A stretch of 64,000 bases of DNA from Plantago major. Lineage: Eukaryota; Streptophyta; Magnoliopsida; Lamiales; Plantaginaceae. Made by a program: the position numbers and the translations under genes. A model generated the notes under the pieces. It ran no database searches. It was not told the origin of the DNA and saw nothing but the letters and a program-made list of their open reading frames with translations. This document shows, one piece after another, positions 32,535 to 45,059 of the stretch (positions are counted from its first letter, which is position 1; every line of letters starts with the position of its first letter). The stretch spans positions 100,831,352 to 100,895,351 of the forward strand of contig CM048841.1 of NCBI GenBank assembly GCA_026545765.1. The letters are read 5' to 3'.

Positions 32535-35500
32535 ATGGCATTAAAGCTCTCCTTAACTCCCATCACCGATCGTCTCCTGCCTTTCCCTTCAAGACCCACT
32601 TCCTGCAAAACCCCTCAAACACTCCCTTTATTCTCTAACCCACCCTTCACTTCTCCTTCTTTCCACTACTCACTCAGAACAACTTCACAATATCCATCAC
32701 CATCATCAGCTGTATCTCGCTCAAATGCTGTTCGTGAACAAGTTACCGAATTCTCGGAGTCGGCACAAAAGCCGCCTTCCTCGAAGCTGGTTCTTGTTGT
32801 TGGTGGCACTGGTGGTGTTGGTAAATTCTGATCTTTTTTCATTCTCGAGTTTTTAGCTGCAAACAGACAGTGATAAAGATAGTTTCTTGCCTTTTGTATG
32901 CTTAATCGTAGTTTTTTCGTGTGATTGTTGCTTGTTTTTGGTTCAATTGTAGTAAATTCAGGTTTTGGAGTTGGAACTAGGATAGGAGATGGTGAAATTC
33001 TTTGAAAGGAACAGTTTTTCCTGAACATTACAAAACCAAAGTGTTTAGCACATTCCCCTAATTATGGTTCAATTGCAGTGAATTTAGGTTTTGGAGTTGG
33101 AACTAGGATAGAATATGGTGAAACTGTTTGAAAGAAACAGTTTTTCCTGAACATTATCGAAGCCCAAGTGTCTGGCACATTTCCCTAATTTTGGTTCAAT
33201 TGCATGGAACTAGGATAAAAGATACTGAAATTCTTTGAAAAGAACAGTTTTTCCTGAACATTATCAAAACCAAAGTGTTTGGCACATTCCCCTAATTTAC
33301 GATTATGTAAAATGGTGTTTTTCAATTGATTAGGAAAAGGTTGTTTTTCTCAGACTTACTTCGCCTTTTCAATGTTAAGGCCATGTTGTAGTAGTTTATC
33401 TGAGCCCCATTGTTTGTAGATGATAGGCATGATATTTGTAGCTTTGATCTTTCCCTTTTGTGTGTGCGCTTTTCTTTTGTTTTCTGAAACTTCAAACTTA
33501 TGGAACTTTAGCTATCAAGGATTCAAGGTGTAGTTTGGCTGAAGAAATGATATCTCAAGTAGGAGATTATGTTCTTAGTTTCTAAATAACTGGCATTGCG
33601 AAGATACAGACATGCAGTATATGATTATTCTTCTTAAGCCCTGAACATCAAATGACTAGATGAGGGTGATCTGAGCTAAAATCCTTCACAGCTGATTGAA
33701 AAATGCTACTACCCTGTCTACTCATTCCCTATTTATTTTCAGGACAACTAGTGGTAGCATCACTGCTTAGACGGAATGTAAAGTCACGGCTTCTACTTCG
33801 TGATCCTGAGAAAGCCAATGCTCTTTTTGGCGAACAGGATGAAGAAAAACTGCAGGTTCTGGGCTTGTTTCTTTAGTTCATGTATTACCTGATCATATTG
33901 GCTTCATGATATTGTTTTCTCCAACAACGAATTAATACTTCGTCTTTTTATAAATTCAGGGTGTCCTTACTCTAAAGCATATTTCTGAACTTGCTAGGTG
34001 TGGAAATGCGACACTAGGAATGCTGAGGATCTAAAGGATCCTTCTATGTTTGAGGTCTGTAACTTTAAACCTCTTTATCTGTAGTTATCTTTACTTAGAA
34101 TGCATGATGTGGATACTGCCATAGATCTTTCATATTTAGCCAGGCTCAAACAATTATTCAGGCTATGAATTAGACATTTGTGTTACAGGGCGTCACACAC
34201 GTTATATGCTGCACGGGGACGACAGCCTTTCCATCAAGGAGATGGGATGGAGATAATACTCCTGAAAAAGTAGGTAAGTGCTCTGGTCCATCCTGAGAGT
34301 TCAGAAACTTATTTTCGTTTTAATCGTGCGTATGTTAGACTGTGCTCAATGAGATAAGGTCTCAATCAGGAGAACAAACTATTGTGAGTGGCTGGAAATC
34401 TTGTGAGTTGTGAGTAGTGACATCTCAAGCAATGAGAAAACAACAAAATAAATGAACGAACTGGAAATACACTGCTTTTGCTTGCCAATATCGCTGAGTT
34501 TCCAAGTTGCACATGTGAAACTTTACTCTTGTTTTGAATTATTGGATGTGAATCAACCAATGATGACCTGAGTTACTAAGCTGGTGGAAGAAGATGTTCC
34601 AAGTAACTAGATATTTTTACACTGAACGATAGAGATGCAAATACCCATTTCCATATGATTCGTCCTTCAGTATAACGTATCGCATGTGAATAACTATGGA
34701 GGAAAAATGTGGGGCAGAGAAGCTGGTTAAAGTCATAAAACTTAGATGGCGGTACTAGCCTAGCACAAGAAACAGGGACTTTGAAGCTTACTTCTTATCC
34801 GAAAGGGTTATGGCCGTTGCTGATAATGGCTTTGCTAGGTCATAGGTTCCCTGTGATCATCTGGATAAAAATATTTTTCCTTCCTGCAAAAGGATCTGTC
34901 AGAATGTCTAGATCTAGTTTGTCAATTGCTTCATGTCTTGCGTTTGCAGACTGGGAAGGCATTAGAAACCTCGTGTCAGCGTTACCATCATCATTGAAAA
35001 GAATCGTGCTCGTGTCATCAGTAGGAGTCACCAAGTCCAATGAATTGCCCTGGAGGTGCGCCTAATCTCTTTGCTAAGTACACTTGGAATTTTCCTTTTC
35101 AGTCAATGACATCACTGATTTCATCTTAAATGGAATATTCGAGCTGCTGCATCGATCTATATGTTTGTTTCACCTTTCATGCAGCTATGCGATTATGCTA
35201 CATATTTACTATCCACTGAAGCATTTTATCCTGATAAGCAGTATAGCATGAAGTTTAGATGCCTTCTTGTTTTACAGGTAACTAAGATTTTCTTAAAAAT
35301 TATCTGAAGATTTTGTTTCTTCTTTGAGCCAGCATCATGAACCTTTTTGGTGTTCTTAAGTACAAGAAAATGGGAGAGGATTTTGTTCGCAGTTCTGGCC
35401 TTCCCTTCACCATAATCAGGTAATGGCATCTTGTTCGACTCCCTACTTGACATCTTTCATTTCCAGATCGAAACCATGCATGTTCTTAGATTACTGTATT

Positions 35501-36226
35501 CATTCTTGCAGACCCGGTAGGTTAACTGATGGACCTTACACATCCTACGATCTTAATACTCTACTCCAGGCTACAGCAGGGGAGCGCCGTGCTGTGCTCA
35601 TAGGTCAAGGTAGCAATTTTTCCCAAGATATATTGCCTTTGTATTCATTATGTGCAGGCAGTGTCCTTGGTTCTGTATTTCCCTGACTAGAATTAGTGTT
35701 TTCCTTGATCAACTTGACAGTTCTACATATTATTCACAGGGGATAAACTTGTTGGCGAGGTTAGTAGGATCGTAGTTGCGGAAGCTTGCATTCAAGTGTT
35801 GGACATGGATTTCACCGAAGGTCAAACATACGAAATCAACTCGGTCCAGGTAAATAACGAATCACTTTGTTTTCTCCCCATTAGTCGCTGCGTTGCATGT
35901 CAAACAAGCAGCTGTAGTGGTTGATCAGGTCAATCCTGCTATTTCTTTATACTTTGTATGTTTGTTCTACAGTGATTGCGTTGAACTTCACAATCCGATC
36001 TTAATAAAAAATCATGTATAAAAAGCAAAATCTTTCATGTTGCATGCTAGCTCAGTTTTGTTTGTCTTTCGCTATCTGAGAATTTAGGTTTGGGGGCTTC
36101 TACGAGGAACTATCTGAAAATCTTTCAACCTACTTTCTGAACAAAGAATTTGAAATGATGCAGGGCGAAGGACCAGGAACTGACCCGCAAATGTGGAAGG
36201 AATTATTCAAGACCGCCAAGAAATGA
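32535..36226 (+). CDS. Chloroplast-type NAD(P)-binding Rossmann protein (atypical SDR)
   Basis: Nine exons: 32535-32820, 33743-33855, 33998-34054, 34189-34273, 34950-35055, 35333-35419, 35512-35609, 35740-35849 and 36164-36226; 334 residues. The first roughly 70 residues are Ser/Pro/Thr-rich with almost no acidic residues, a likely plastid transit peptide. The fold opens KLVLVVGGTGGVGQ with GxxGxxG at residues 90-96, and R113-R117 may help bind the dinucleotide. Later landmarks are THVICCTGTTAFPS, RIVLVSSVGVTKSN and FTIIRPGRLTDGPYTSYDLN, typical of NAD(P)H-binding atypical SDRs. There is no canonical YxxxK catalytic pair at the KYKKMGEDF segment. It resembles the uncharacterised Arabidopsis At4g31530 group; substrate unknown. 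It converges on HY2. Confidence 0.9.
32940..33300 (+). repeat. 127-bp minisatellite in intron 1
   Basis: Units start at 32940, 33066 and 33193, each opening GGTTCAATTG and containing GGAACTAGGATA, AACAGTTTTTCCTGAACATTA and TTAGCACATTCCCCTAATT-like sequence. The third unit is slightly shorter. The array lies between GTAAAT at the exon 1 donor and the remote exon 2 acceptor. Confidence 0.85.
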
Positions 36227-36699
36227 CTGCTATCCAGACCACATTCCATCAGCTATATACTCATATGTGGTTTTTAGGACATGAAATGTAAAGTTCCATA
36301 GCAAATAGTTGTATATAGTTTGAAATGTGAGTAAATGACAATCATATTCCGTTCAAAGAGAAACTGTTTATGTTTCTTCTTTTCATTTTCTGTTCATTAG
36401 ACTTTATTGTAACTCTGCAACCTGGTTCTGCTTAAATACGGCGAAAACTGAAACCATTTTCGCACAAATACACCATTAGTCCATTACTCATCTCCTACCA
36501 AATTTCTGGCATTGCCATTGACAGTTACATGAGAAAACCTAGCTACAGATAGGAATAAATACACTAGCTACAAAAGTTAATCATACAGTACAAGTGGGAT
36601 AGAACATAGGTGAGCTACGAAAGTTATCATACTATTGTACAAACAAGACAAGTGGGAAAGAAGAGAGCTACATAAACTGAGAATGGGCATAGATCTACC
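36227..36699. other. Convergent 3' spacer
   Basis: 473 bp between the stop codons of the Rossmann gene and HY2. It should contain both 3'UTRs and nothing else recognisable. Confidence 0.6.
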
Positions 36700-39600
36700 T
36701 CAAAATGTACCGCCGATGAATTCTCCTCTTTCATTCCATGGACGACTTTCAAATGATTTCCCAATCATGCTGCGGTTCTTATTTACTGTTCCATCCTCGC
36801 ACTTGTACTCTGGAAAGTAATCAATGAACGTTTTGACTCCCATATCATCAATCCCATTGAAGAGAAAGTTTTGAATTATTTCCTGCACAATAATCAAGTT
36901 TATGAACTAGGATACATTCCTGTTCAAAGTCCAGGTGGCTAAGTAAGAAAACACTGAATTATTAGGACGACGATGAGTCGCAACCATCGTCTAACCTTCG
37001 CAAGAGTTTCCCCAACTAATCTTCTCAAAACTTGGTGGCCCGGATCCTGATACAAAGAGAGTTCTTATTTTACAACCCAAAAAATCGTAATCCATGAATC
37101 ACATAACAAATAAAAAGCAAACTTGCAATGTCAAGTTATTAGCTGGGGTTTCAGAGTCCACTGGCAAAAGTACAGCAGACAGTCCAAAAACCGAAAGAGT
37201 TGGTCAATAGATACGGAGAATGATACTAATCACTAAGAGTACAAATTTACAAGCCATCATTCAGTAATGGAGCTTTGTGTATCTAGTAAAGAGTTAAATG
37301 CATGCCTCAAAGTCAGAAATGCTTATCGCACCTTAGTTCATTTTCTCCATGTCAGAACACAAAGAAAAATATTAGCCGTGGCATCCTAAAGACCAAACCA
37401 AGTATGCTCGTAAATTATTAATAGAGATATGTGGGTGACACCTTACTGGTAGTCACAAATCTATGATTTTGAAATGAATCGAATCAGGCCATCAGGCCAT
37501 GCAAGATTACTAGACTGCTACAGCAACTACTGAGCTAAATGCGAGTGCCACCTACCTTTTCAGCTCTCCAGGTGAGATACCTATGCTGTGCTTCAAGATT
37601 GGACGTAATTTGAGGAATATCAGTGTCCTCTGATGCCTTGTCCATCAGCTCAAGCCATGCCTGGAGGTAAAAATACAAGTTTATTAAGTGAAAGATTTCA
37701 CTGAACATGGTTAAGTTCATTTAGATTGTAATTATGCATCTAATAGACACAATACAACTAATAGAAATTGAAATGTAATTAAGCATGAACATTATACAAA
37801 TCTTCTATAGCAACAAACACGATGTAGCAGAGCTTCACCTAGATTTATGTATACCTTAAAATAATCCTTGAAAGCAGAATATAAAGCATGGTACTTGTCC
37901 TGGTTTGGAGGAAACTTGGTCCATATGATAATTGGTGAGAAGAATTTCATAGATTCACTGGTGATCTTCCCTCCCCAGGGCAAAAGCTGCATGAAATCTG
38001 TGTTAAATCACCACTTCTCAGTTTAGATGACAGCATAACAAAGAGCATATGAAAGCTTAGACCGTATCTTTTAGAGGGTAAAATGTGCTGACCTCGGTGT
38101 ACTTGACTCCAAGTGGTATGAAACTTTTATAGTACTTCTGTTTGTAATCCTCTCGGATAATGACATCATACAACGGGTTCAGATCCCTGAAATTGGATGA
38201 ACTTATATCATTAAGAAACATCTATAGTCTGAGATTTCATGAAAAAGAGATGAAAAATTAACTAGCACTAGGGTTGCTGGCTCAAGAGTACAGGAATTTT
38301 GCTGCATGACTAGAAAATGAGATTGTCAAGATTTAACGTGAAAGCACTTCCAATGGACATTGGCCTGCATTCAGAGTGATTAACAAGGTGATGCATTTTC
38401 ATTATGAACGGAAGAGAACTCAAGGAGCTGTTCTTGGAGTAGAGACTGGGACAGGCAGCTTACAATACAATGATATTCATGCTCGGTGTGGTAAAAAAGT
38501 TGGCACAGAATATTGGAAGATCGAACTCTGGTCTGGGAAACACTGCAAGATCCAAGACCTGCATATAATCTTTATTAAAGTATTGCAATAAGAGCAGACT
38601 AATGCACACAAAAGAACTTTTCATTTATATATATTTCGGGCCTCGCGTATCTTCTCCATGAGTGAAAATACTCAGTAAAGCATTGGCCTAAATAACATGA
38701 TGGGCACATTGAATAGCATACTGGCTCATTCGTGATGAAACACTAATTATAAAGACAACAATACATGTGAGACCAATTTCTAGCAATAAGCCAACGGATG
38801 GCAACATCTGCTTTCAAGTGCTTGAGAAAAAAAGTTAAGGGCAACTAGTATGAACCTGCATCCCATCACTCCCTTCGACAGACAAACTCCTGAATAGCCT
38901 AATCTTAGGTGATTTGTAGGAGAGCATTTTAAGCTCCGCTTTCCCGTCATTGGCTGCCAAACAATTATACTTGTCCTGAATAAAATTGAACAATAATACT
39001 TCAACCACCATATGAAATTTCCAGCAAGTATGTGAAATTGTGATAACATGAACTCAATTTCCTATCAACATGTTCAATCGGGAAAAAATTCAATGTCTGG
39101 TTGAATCTGTTCCACATCACCTAAATTACATGCATGCCCACTCATACCCAGAAAATTATTATAGATTATTGTGAAAAACCTGTTTTTACACCTACCCGGT
39201 CAAATAAACTGGTCGCTTAAGCGCCAACAGATTGTCGAGTGTAAAACTGGTTTTTCAAGAGACTTCTCGAAAAGACGAAAACTATACGGCTATGAGCGAG
39301 ATTAATCACCTAGACTTATCGACATCTAGCAAGATTAAACAGAGAACACTACCCAACTACCACTTTACTACTATAAATCTAAAATCCTGTTCGAAACAAC
39401 CCAGAAACCAACTTCATGTCGACGGTTTGGCATACAACTTAAGGTCATATAATTCGAGTTGTACAGTGAATTGTGCAATTCATACAGTTACAACTAAAAG
39501 ACTGTTGAGTTCACTATTACACTCACTTAAAATCGATTTACTATTCATCTATTAAAGTTTGGTTAAACTCCGATATGGTAAATTCGTATGACAAACAGTG

Positions 39601-39868
39601 CAGCATAATTGACAGACAGTAACAAGTTGATAATAGAGTACGAGCTTCTCCTAACCTGCAAAGGAGACGGAGACAAGTGAGTGCACTTTCGAGTTTCTTC
39701 CAGAGCAAAATCAACAAACTTCCTGTAAGAAAAAGCAGGACCAGTTTCTTTTGCTGCAATTGAGGGTCTCAATACACTAGTGCAGAATCTTGAACTGGGT
39801 TTTGTATAGTTTGAGCTGGATTGTGAGAAAACATTGAAGGGAGTGAAATGGAACCGACAAGAAGCCAT
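36700..39868 (-). CDS. HY2: Phytochromobilin:ferredoxin oxidoreductase (HY2)
   Basis: Eight exons on minus: 39868-39656, 38975-38856, 38558-38464, 38186-38093, 37986-37855, 37660-37556, 37046-36996 and 36882-36700; 330 residues (Arabidopsis HY2 is 329). In plastids the enzyme reduces biliverdin IXalpha to 3Z-phytochromobilin, the phytochrome chromophore, using ferredoxin. The first roughly 45 residues (MASCRFHFTPFNVFSQSSSN) form a plausible transit peptide. Family landmarks: KMLSYKSPKIRLFRSL, VFPRPEFDLPIFCANFF, IIVLDLNPLYD, LPWGGKITSESMKFFSP, EAQHRYLTWRAEKDPGH, FLFNGIDDMGVKTFIDYFP and a C-terminal ESRPWNERGEFIG. Leucine of VLDLNP is split by an intron (TT|GTAAGC). The gene appears single and intact, with no obvious odd residues. 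Confidence 0.96.
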
Positions 39869-40056
39869 TTTTGGGAGTGAGATTCAGCTTGGCAAGAGGA
39901 GCAAGTTAAAAAAGGAGAGTTGTTTGCTTTGCGAGTATTCTTTGATCTCGTGATTTGGGAGTGTAGGGATTGAGGAAAGATGGGAATGTTACTGTAGTGC
40001 GGTGTAAGGTTGTGGACCTCAATGGTGCAACAGAGACAGCACGACGACCGGTTTAT

Positions 40057-40762
40057 ACTAGTTCACCTTCACCAAAATTTTGACACTCGAAAACATTAAA
40101 ATTAAAGCTCGTACGAGGGGTGTATACGTTTCTTAAAGGGTAAAGAAAGTGTCAACTTATCTAATTATCTTTCATTTTTCTTATTTTTCTAACATTTTAA
40201 CCTTAACCATAATTAAAGTCTAGACATATTTTTAAATAATTTATCTAAAAAAATTAAAAGAAACATCAGACCCAGTTACAAAATTTCAGTTTAACACGTA
40301 TTTTCATATAATAAAATAATTTACATAATTGCAAGAACATGATAAATAAAAGGGAGAAAATCGTATCTAACTTGACTCAGATCTTACATTTTAAATTAAA
40401 AAAGTTGAACATATATGCACCAGATTAAAATTGAATGAGTAAAATAAATTGACTCCTGGTGTCTGCTTGATGTTTATGCCATTAAAAAATCTTCTTCGTT
40501 TTTTACAAAAAATGGTTCAACTTTTTGGAGCAATTGAGGCTTTCATCCTCAACATAAAATTCTAGGTTGATGGAGTTTGATTTTGAAGATTCAATTTGGA
40601 ACTGAAATTTTGTGACGGGGTCTGATGTTTCTTCCAAAAATTTTAGATAAATTAATTTAAAAACATGGCTAGACTCTAAGGTTAAAATGTTGGAAAAACA
40701 AGAAAATTAAAAAAAAATTAGATGAGTTGACACTTATCAAATTTTGGAGAAGGCGGACTAGT
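40057..40762. mobile_element. Foldback-type element with long inverted ends
   Basis: The left end ACTAGTTCACCTTCACCAAA and, reversed from the right, ACTAGTCCGCCTTCTCCAAA match. The match continues on both sides through GTGTCAACT(T/C)ATCTAATT, TTTTTC(T/C)AACATTTTAACC, GAAACATCAGACCC and ACAAAATTTCAGTT, about 170-190 bp per arm. The left arm carries an extra stretch of about 50 bp (40090-40147). The middle is non-coding. Long arms fit a foldback or Mutator-like non-autonomous element. It lies about 190 bp upstream of the HY2 start, so it may border the HY2 promoter. Confidence 0.7.
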
Positions 40763-40919
40763 GGGGAACCCCCTAGCATCAAATAAACCACGACGACGTC
40801 ACATAGATATGAGTAAGTATAGTTAAAGGGAAGACTTTACTTATTACATGGGAAAATCTGATTTTAATGTTAAAAACCTGTCAAATGAACCAAAAACAAA
40901 TCGGACCGGACCGGTTGCC

Positions 40920-41087
40920 TATATATAGACCAAAAACACGCTGAAAATTGAGAGAGAAAAAACACATAGCAAAACGTGTTTGTGCGTGTTTCTCTCTCCC
41001 GATTTGCCGTTTTCTTGCCGGATTTTTAGCGTTTCCACCTCGTTTCCACCGGATTTCAACTAAATAGCTTCTATGGACGTGAATCAG
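40920..41087 (+). promoter_or_regulatory. Promoter-like leader and short first exon
   Basis: TATATATAG (40920-40928) is followed by a leader with (TC)n phrases. An ATG at 41073 opens MDVNQ, ending at a good donor CAG|GTAAGA (41087). No convincing downstream coding exon is found, only repeat sequence. A possible distant exon at about 43370-43430 (after CACTGCAG) is speculative. It could be the remnant of a gene or the start of a non-autonomous element. Confidence 0.3.
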
Positions 41088-41862
41088 GTAAGAACCTCTC
41101 CCTTTTTTTTGTGTGTTTGTGATTTATTCCGAGTTTTGTGTGTGGTTTGTGTGTGTTTTATGATTTTCGATTCATATTTCATGATTAGATGTTTAAAATT
41201 TTCAGATCTAGTTGCTATAATGTTCAGATCCACAATTTCGGAACGATGAAAAAGCTAGCTCATCAAATCTGGAAATCATTCCCGAAAAGTTGTTCAAGTC
41301 TGAAAAATATATCAGATCTGAACAGCAAATCCGTACGTACCTTACTGTTTTAACAACCATTGTTATGGTTTTTAGCTTGTGTTGCATGTTTCTGCATTGT
41401 TATGGTTTTAAGATGCATTGTTATATTTTTAAGAGTCACTATTATAGTTTTAAGCATCAATATTACTGTATTTACTTTGTGTGTGTATCATGATTTTCGA
41501 TTTAGTTTTCATGATTTGATGTTTAAAACTTTCAGATCCAGTTGCTATAATGTCCAAATCCACAAATCTAGAACAATGAAGAAGCTAGCTTGTTAGATCT
41601 GGAAATCATTCCCGAAAAATATGTTCAGATCTGAAAATATATCAGACTTGAACAACAAATTTGTAATGCATTCTTCGCTTTTAACAACCATTGTTATGGT
41701 TTTTAGCCTGTGTTGCATCTTTCTACTTTGTTATAGTTTTAAGAAGCATTGCTATATTTTTAAGAGTCAATGTTGTATTTTTAAGCATCAATATTATTAT
41801 ATTTATAGCGTGTGTTGCATGTTTCTACTTATAGTTTTAAGAGGCATTGTTATAGTTTTAAG

Positions 41863-42554
41863 CTGTGTTTTAAAATTCGGGTCCGACCGGCCGGTCGGAC
41901 CGGTCGGACCGCTAAACCGGTCTTGGCCGGCCCAAATAGGGCTAAAAAACCGGTATTGAGTCATTGCCCAAAACCGGCAACTCGCCCAAAACTGGTTGGA
42001 CCGGTGACCTGAACCGGTTGCAGTTGGGCCTTTTTTTTTTTTTTTTTTTTTCCAACTAAACCTCACAGTAACTTAGGAAAAAGGTTTTGCAAAAGCAAAT
42101 TTCTTAATTTTAAAAAAATAAAAGCCCTGCACTCACGACTAGAATAAAAAAAAGATGTCCTTTTTTCTTTCACCGTATTTTTATTCTTGAACTATATAAA
42201 TTAAATATATTTTATTGTTGAGTTTATTGTTAATTGTTATGTATATTTTGAGTTTTCTATTGGGTTTATACTTTATAATGCAAATCAAACATAAAATTCA
42301 TGTTTGTTCTATTTATTAGTTATTCATTTTGTTGGTCATTATATAATCTATATGTTTTGTATTTAGTAAATGCGAAAATGTTACAACAAATGAAAACGAT
42401 GATGTTGAACTCTCGTATTATTGAGTTTGATCTTTGGAACTCTATTATCTCATTAATTGCTTGTAGACTTTTATGATTGTAATGTATTTACTCAATGGGC
42501 GATGTCATTTTTATGATGATTTGATGTTGTGACTTTTTCTGTTTATGATCTCTC

Positions 42555-42636
<82 letters not shown>

Positions 42637-42726
42637 GACGCCATACCTATTTATCCGGTGAACCGTCCGACTTTGAACCTTTTTTAGGGTGGCTACTCAA
42701 CCTCCTGTTCCTTTTTTAAAACATAG
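41863..42726. mobile_element. hAT-type non-autonomous element in the array
   Basis: It begins CTGTGTTTTAAAA and ends TTTTAAAACATAG, 13-bp inverted ends with one mismatch, flanked by the 8-bp duplication GTTTTAAG (41855-41862 and 42727-42734). The left inside is a GC-rich run of CCGGTCGGACCGG phrases, with a related CCGGTGAACCGTCCGAC at the right, typical of a group of plant hAT elements. A T tract (42031-42052) and an (AT)n microsatellite (42557-42633) lie in the body. No transposase frame. GTTTTAAG is frequent in the host array, which slightly weakens the duplication argument. Confidence 0.75.
42557..42633. repeat. (AT)n microsatellite
   Basis: About 38 uninterrupted AT dinucleotides inside the hAT-type element. 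Length is likely variable between individuals and may be imprecise in assembly. Confidence 0.95.
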
Positions 42727-43330
42727 GTTTTAAGAGGCACTGTTATGGTTTTAAGCATCAATGTTACTGTTTTTAGCTTTGTGTTGCATGTTTCTGCTTT
42801 TTTTATAATTTTAAGAGGCATTGATATAGTTTTAAGAGACATTGTTATTGTTTTAAACATCAATGTTACTATTTTTAGCTTGTGTTGTATTTTTCTGCTT
42901 TGTTTATTGTTTTTAGTTTGTGTTGCATTTTTATGTTTTGTTATAATTTTAAAAGGCATTGTTATAGTTTTAAAAAACATTGTTATTGTTTTAAGCATCA
43001 ATATTGCTGTTTTTAACTTGTGTTGCATGTTTCTGCCTTGTTATAGTTATAAGAAGCATTGTTATCGTTTTAAGAGACACTGTTACAGTTTTAAGCCTTA
43101 ATAATATTGTTTTTAGCTTGTGTTGTATGTTCATGCTTTGTTATTTTAAGGGGCATTGAGATAGTTTTAAGAGGCACAGTTATGCTTTTAAGTATCAATG
43201 TTACTGTTTTTAGCTTATGTTGAATGTTCCTACTTTGTTATTGTTTTAAGCACGAATGTGATAGTTTTAATAAAAGTTGTTATGATTTTAACCCAGTTAG
43301 TGAATGTTTTAAGCACGTGCTGATGATAAC

Positions 43331-44183
43331 ATCGAGTTTGATGATAGGTCTCTCAAATGTTCACTGCAGTATTGAAGCAACAAGCACAAGCAACAAAAGG
43401 CTGGAGGTCGATGTTCGCCAACAAGTTTAATCGGAAAAAAACCTATTTCAACATTATAATGACTTAATGTTTCAATATTGTAATGAACGGATGTTTCAAG
43501 TAGCTTATTTAAAGCTTCATCATTGATGTTTTAAGGCATCCCTGAATTTTTTAGACTTTTTTTATTGATATTTGTGAATGATTTTAAATTGTCACTTAAA
43601 ACTATAACAAGCCATCTTAAAAACTATCATGTAGCTACTTAAAACCATCACACCATCTTTTAAAAAATTAACAAAAGAGGTTAAAAATATAATTGAAACA
43701 TACAATGCCGGCGCATTAAAACCATTGTATCATCTCTTAAAACATTAACAAAATACGTTAAAACATAAACTAAAACTTTAAATGCTAAAAATTTAAAACC
43801 ATAACATAATCTATTAAAAGCATAACGAAAGATGTGTGACTTGGCAATTTTTTATGAAACTTGGCCGGTCAGACCGCTGAAACCCAAAAACTGCGAAAAA
43901 CCACAAAAAAACCTTGACTTTCATATTTTTTAGGAAAATTTTACATTTTCCAAGACTCTGGCCATAGATCATGGGAGTAAGTAATAGTAATGCGGATATT
44001 TTACTGCGAAGTGTAGCTTGAGTGCCCAATTTTTCGTGACAAAACCGAACAAATTCGTCTACCAACAAGTAACGAGCACTTGTGTTACTAAAATTTATAA
44101 GTACGGGAAATAAAATGTACAAGCATCGGGATAATACAACCATCTACCAACGAGTACAATTCGGGATGCTGATGTATGGGGTG
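43331..44183. other. Array flank, no gene
   Basis: Contains the reverse-oriented repeat units (43575-43830) and a short GGCCGGTCAGACCGCTGAAA phrase near 43863 resembling the hAT element's GC-rich ends. A short minus-strand frame at 43814-44143 is not supported. Confidence 0.5.
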
Positions 44184-44188
44184 CTAAA

Positions 44189-44219
<31 letters not shown>

Positions 44220-45059
44220 ATAAAAGTGATGATGTAAATGAAAAAATAGATATGCCACATACCCAAAAAGCTGACGTGGCAAATTCAAGCTAAGAAAAAA
44301 TGAATTTTAATTCACACTAAAATGTTCAATTTTCCTAACTACATTTAGCATCTTCCGGACATGTCACCAAAAAATAGAAACAACCCAATTAAATCTCAAC
44401 AAACTAATCTAACATCTTTATACAACATCCAACTGAGCGTGCTAATCAACTCATTCACATTTCAAGATTTCACAAAAAAATCATTCCTTCCTATATTGAT
44501 TCACGGTAAATTTCCTTTCCTTAGTTCTGTATACATCAGAACTGTAATCATATACCTGGCCTATGTTTATGAGTGATGACCGTTTTCATTTTTCATCCAC
44601 ATGTTCAAATTAGGTGAAGCAAAAGAAAGGTTGGATGTGCTTAAAAATCATTATAAATCATGATGTTGACTAATGCGCAGAGGATGAAAACAGAATGTTT
44701 TTGTACTCATGTATACAGCAGTATCGGAAGAGGAAAGGCATGTTTATATTATCGATTCTTGATAATAAAAAAAGGTACCATTTAAAAATGTTTACAGTTG
44801 ATTAATTTACACTTTACACGCACAATCGACTGTAATCTTAGTAATGGAGCCTTATTGTGGCGCGTAAGCAGCCTTATGTTGTTTGCTAGCTAAGGGAATC
44901 TTAGTTTCCCATAAGATTTCCACTGTCATCAGTAATTGGAAATGGTGATTGTGTATATGTGTGGATATTTAGCATGATAACTGGATTCCCCATGATAACA
45001 TTCTAAAGCCTTGAAATTGGCCATGTTTTTTAATCCTCTTCGATTACTAATGCTACTTC

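Larger units (their letters stand above)
41150..43330 (+). repeat. Tandem-repeat array, nested 330-bp and short periods
   Basis: A 330-bp period is visible at the left: TGATTTTCGATT at 41161 and 41491, with GATGTTTAAAA, CAGTTGCTATAATG, GGAAATCATTCCCGAAAA and TTTTAACAACCATTG in each unit. Further right the array consists of many 25-50 bp variations on TTATAGTTTTAAGAGGCATT and GTTTTTAGCTTGTGTTGCAT. These explain the Phe/Leu/Cys-rich frames here, which are not genes. A hAT-type element interrupts it at 41863-42726. Reverse-oriented related units (ACTTAAAACTATAACAAG, TTAAAACCATTGTAT) follow at about 43575-43830. Confidence 0.8.

Noticed and set aside
41290-43101. Several Phe/Leu/Cys-rich plus frames of 67-118 codons that look like membrane peptides
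   Set aside because: They are translations of the tandem array (TTTTAAG, GTTTTTAGC units) in an arbitrary frame; sequence repeats at the DNA level.
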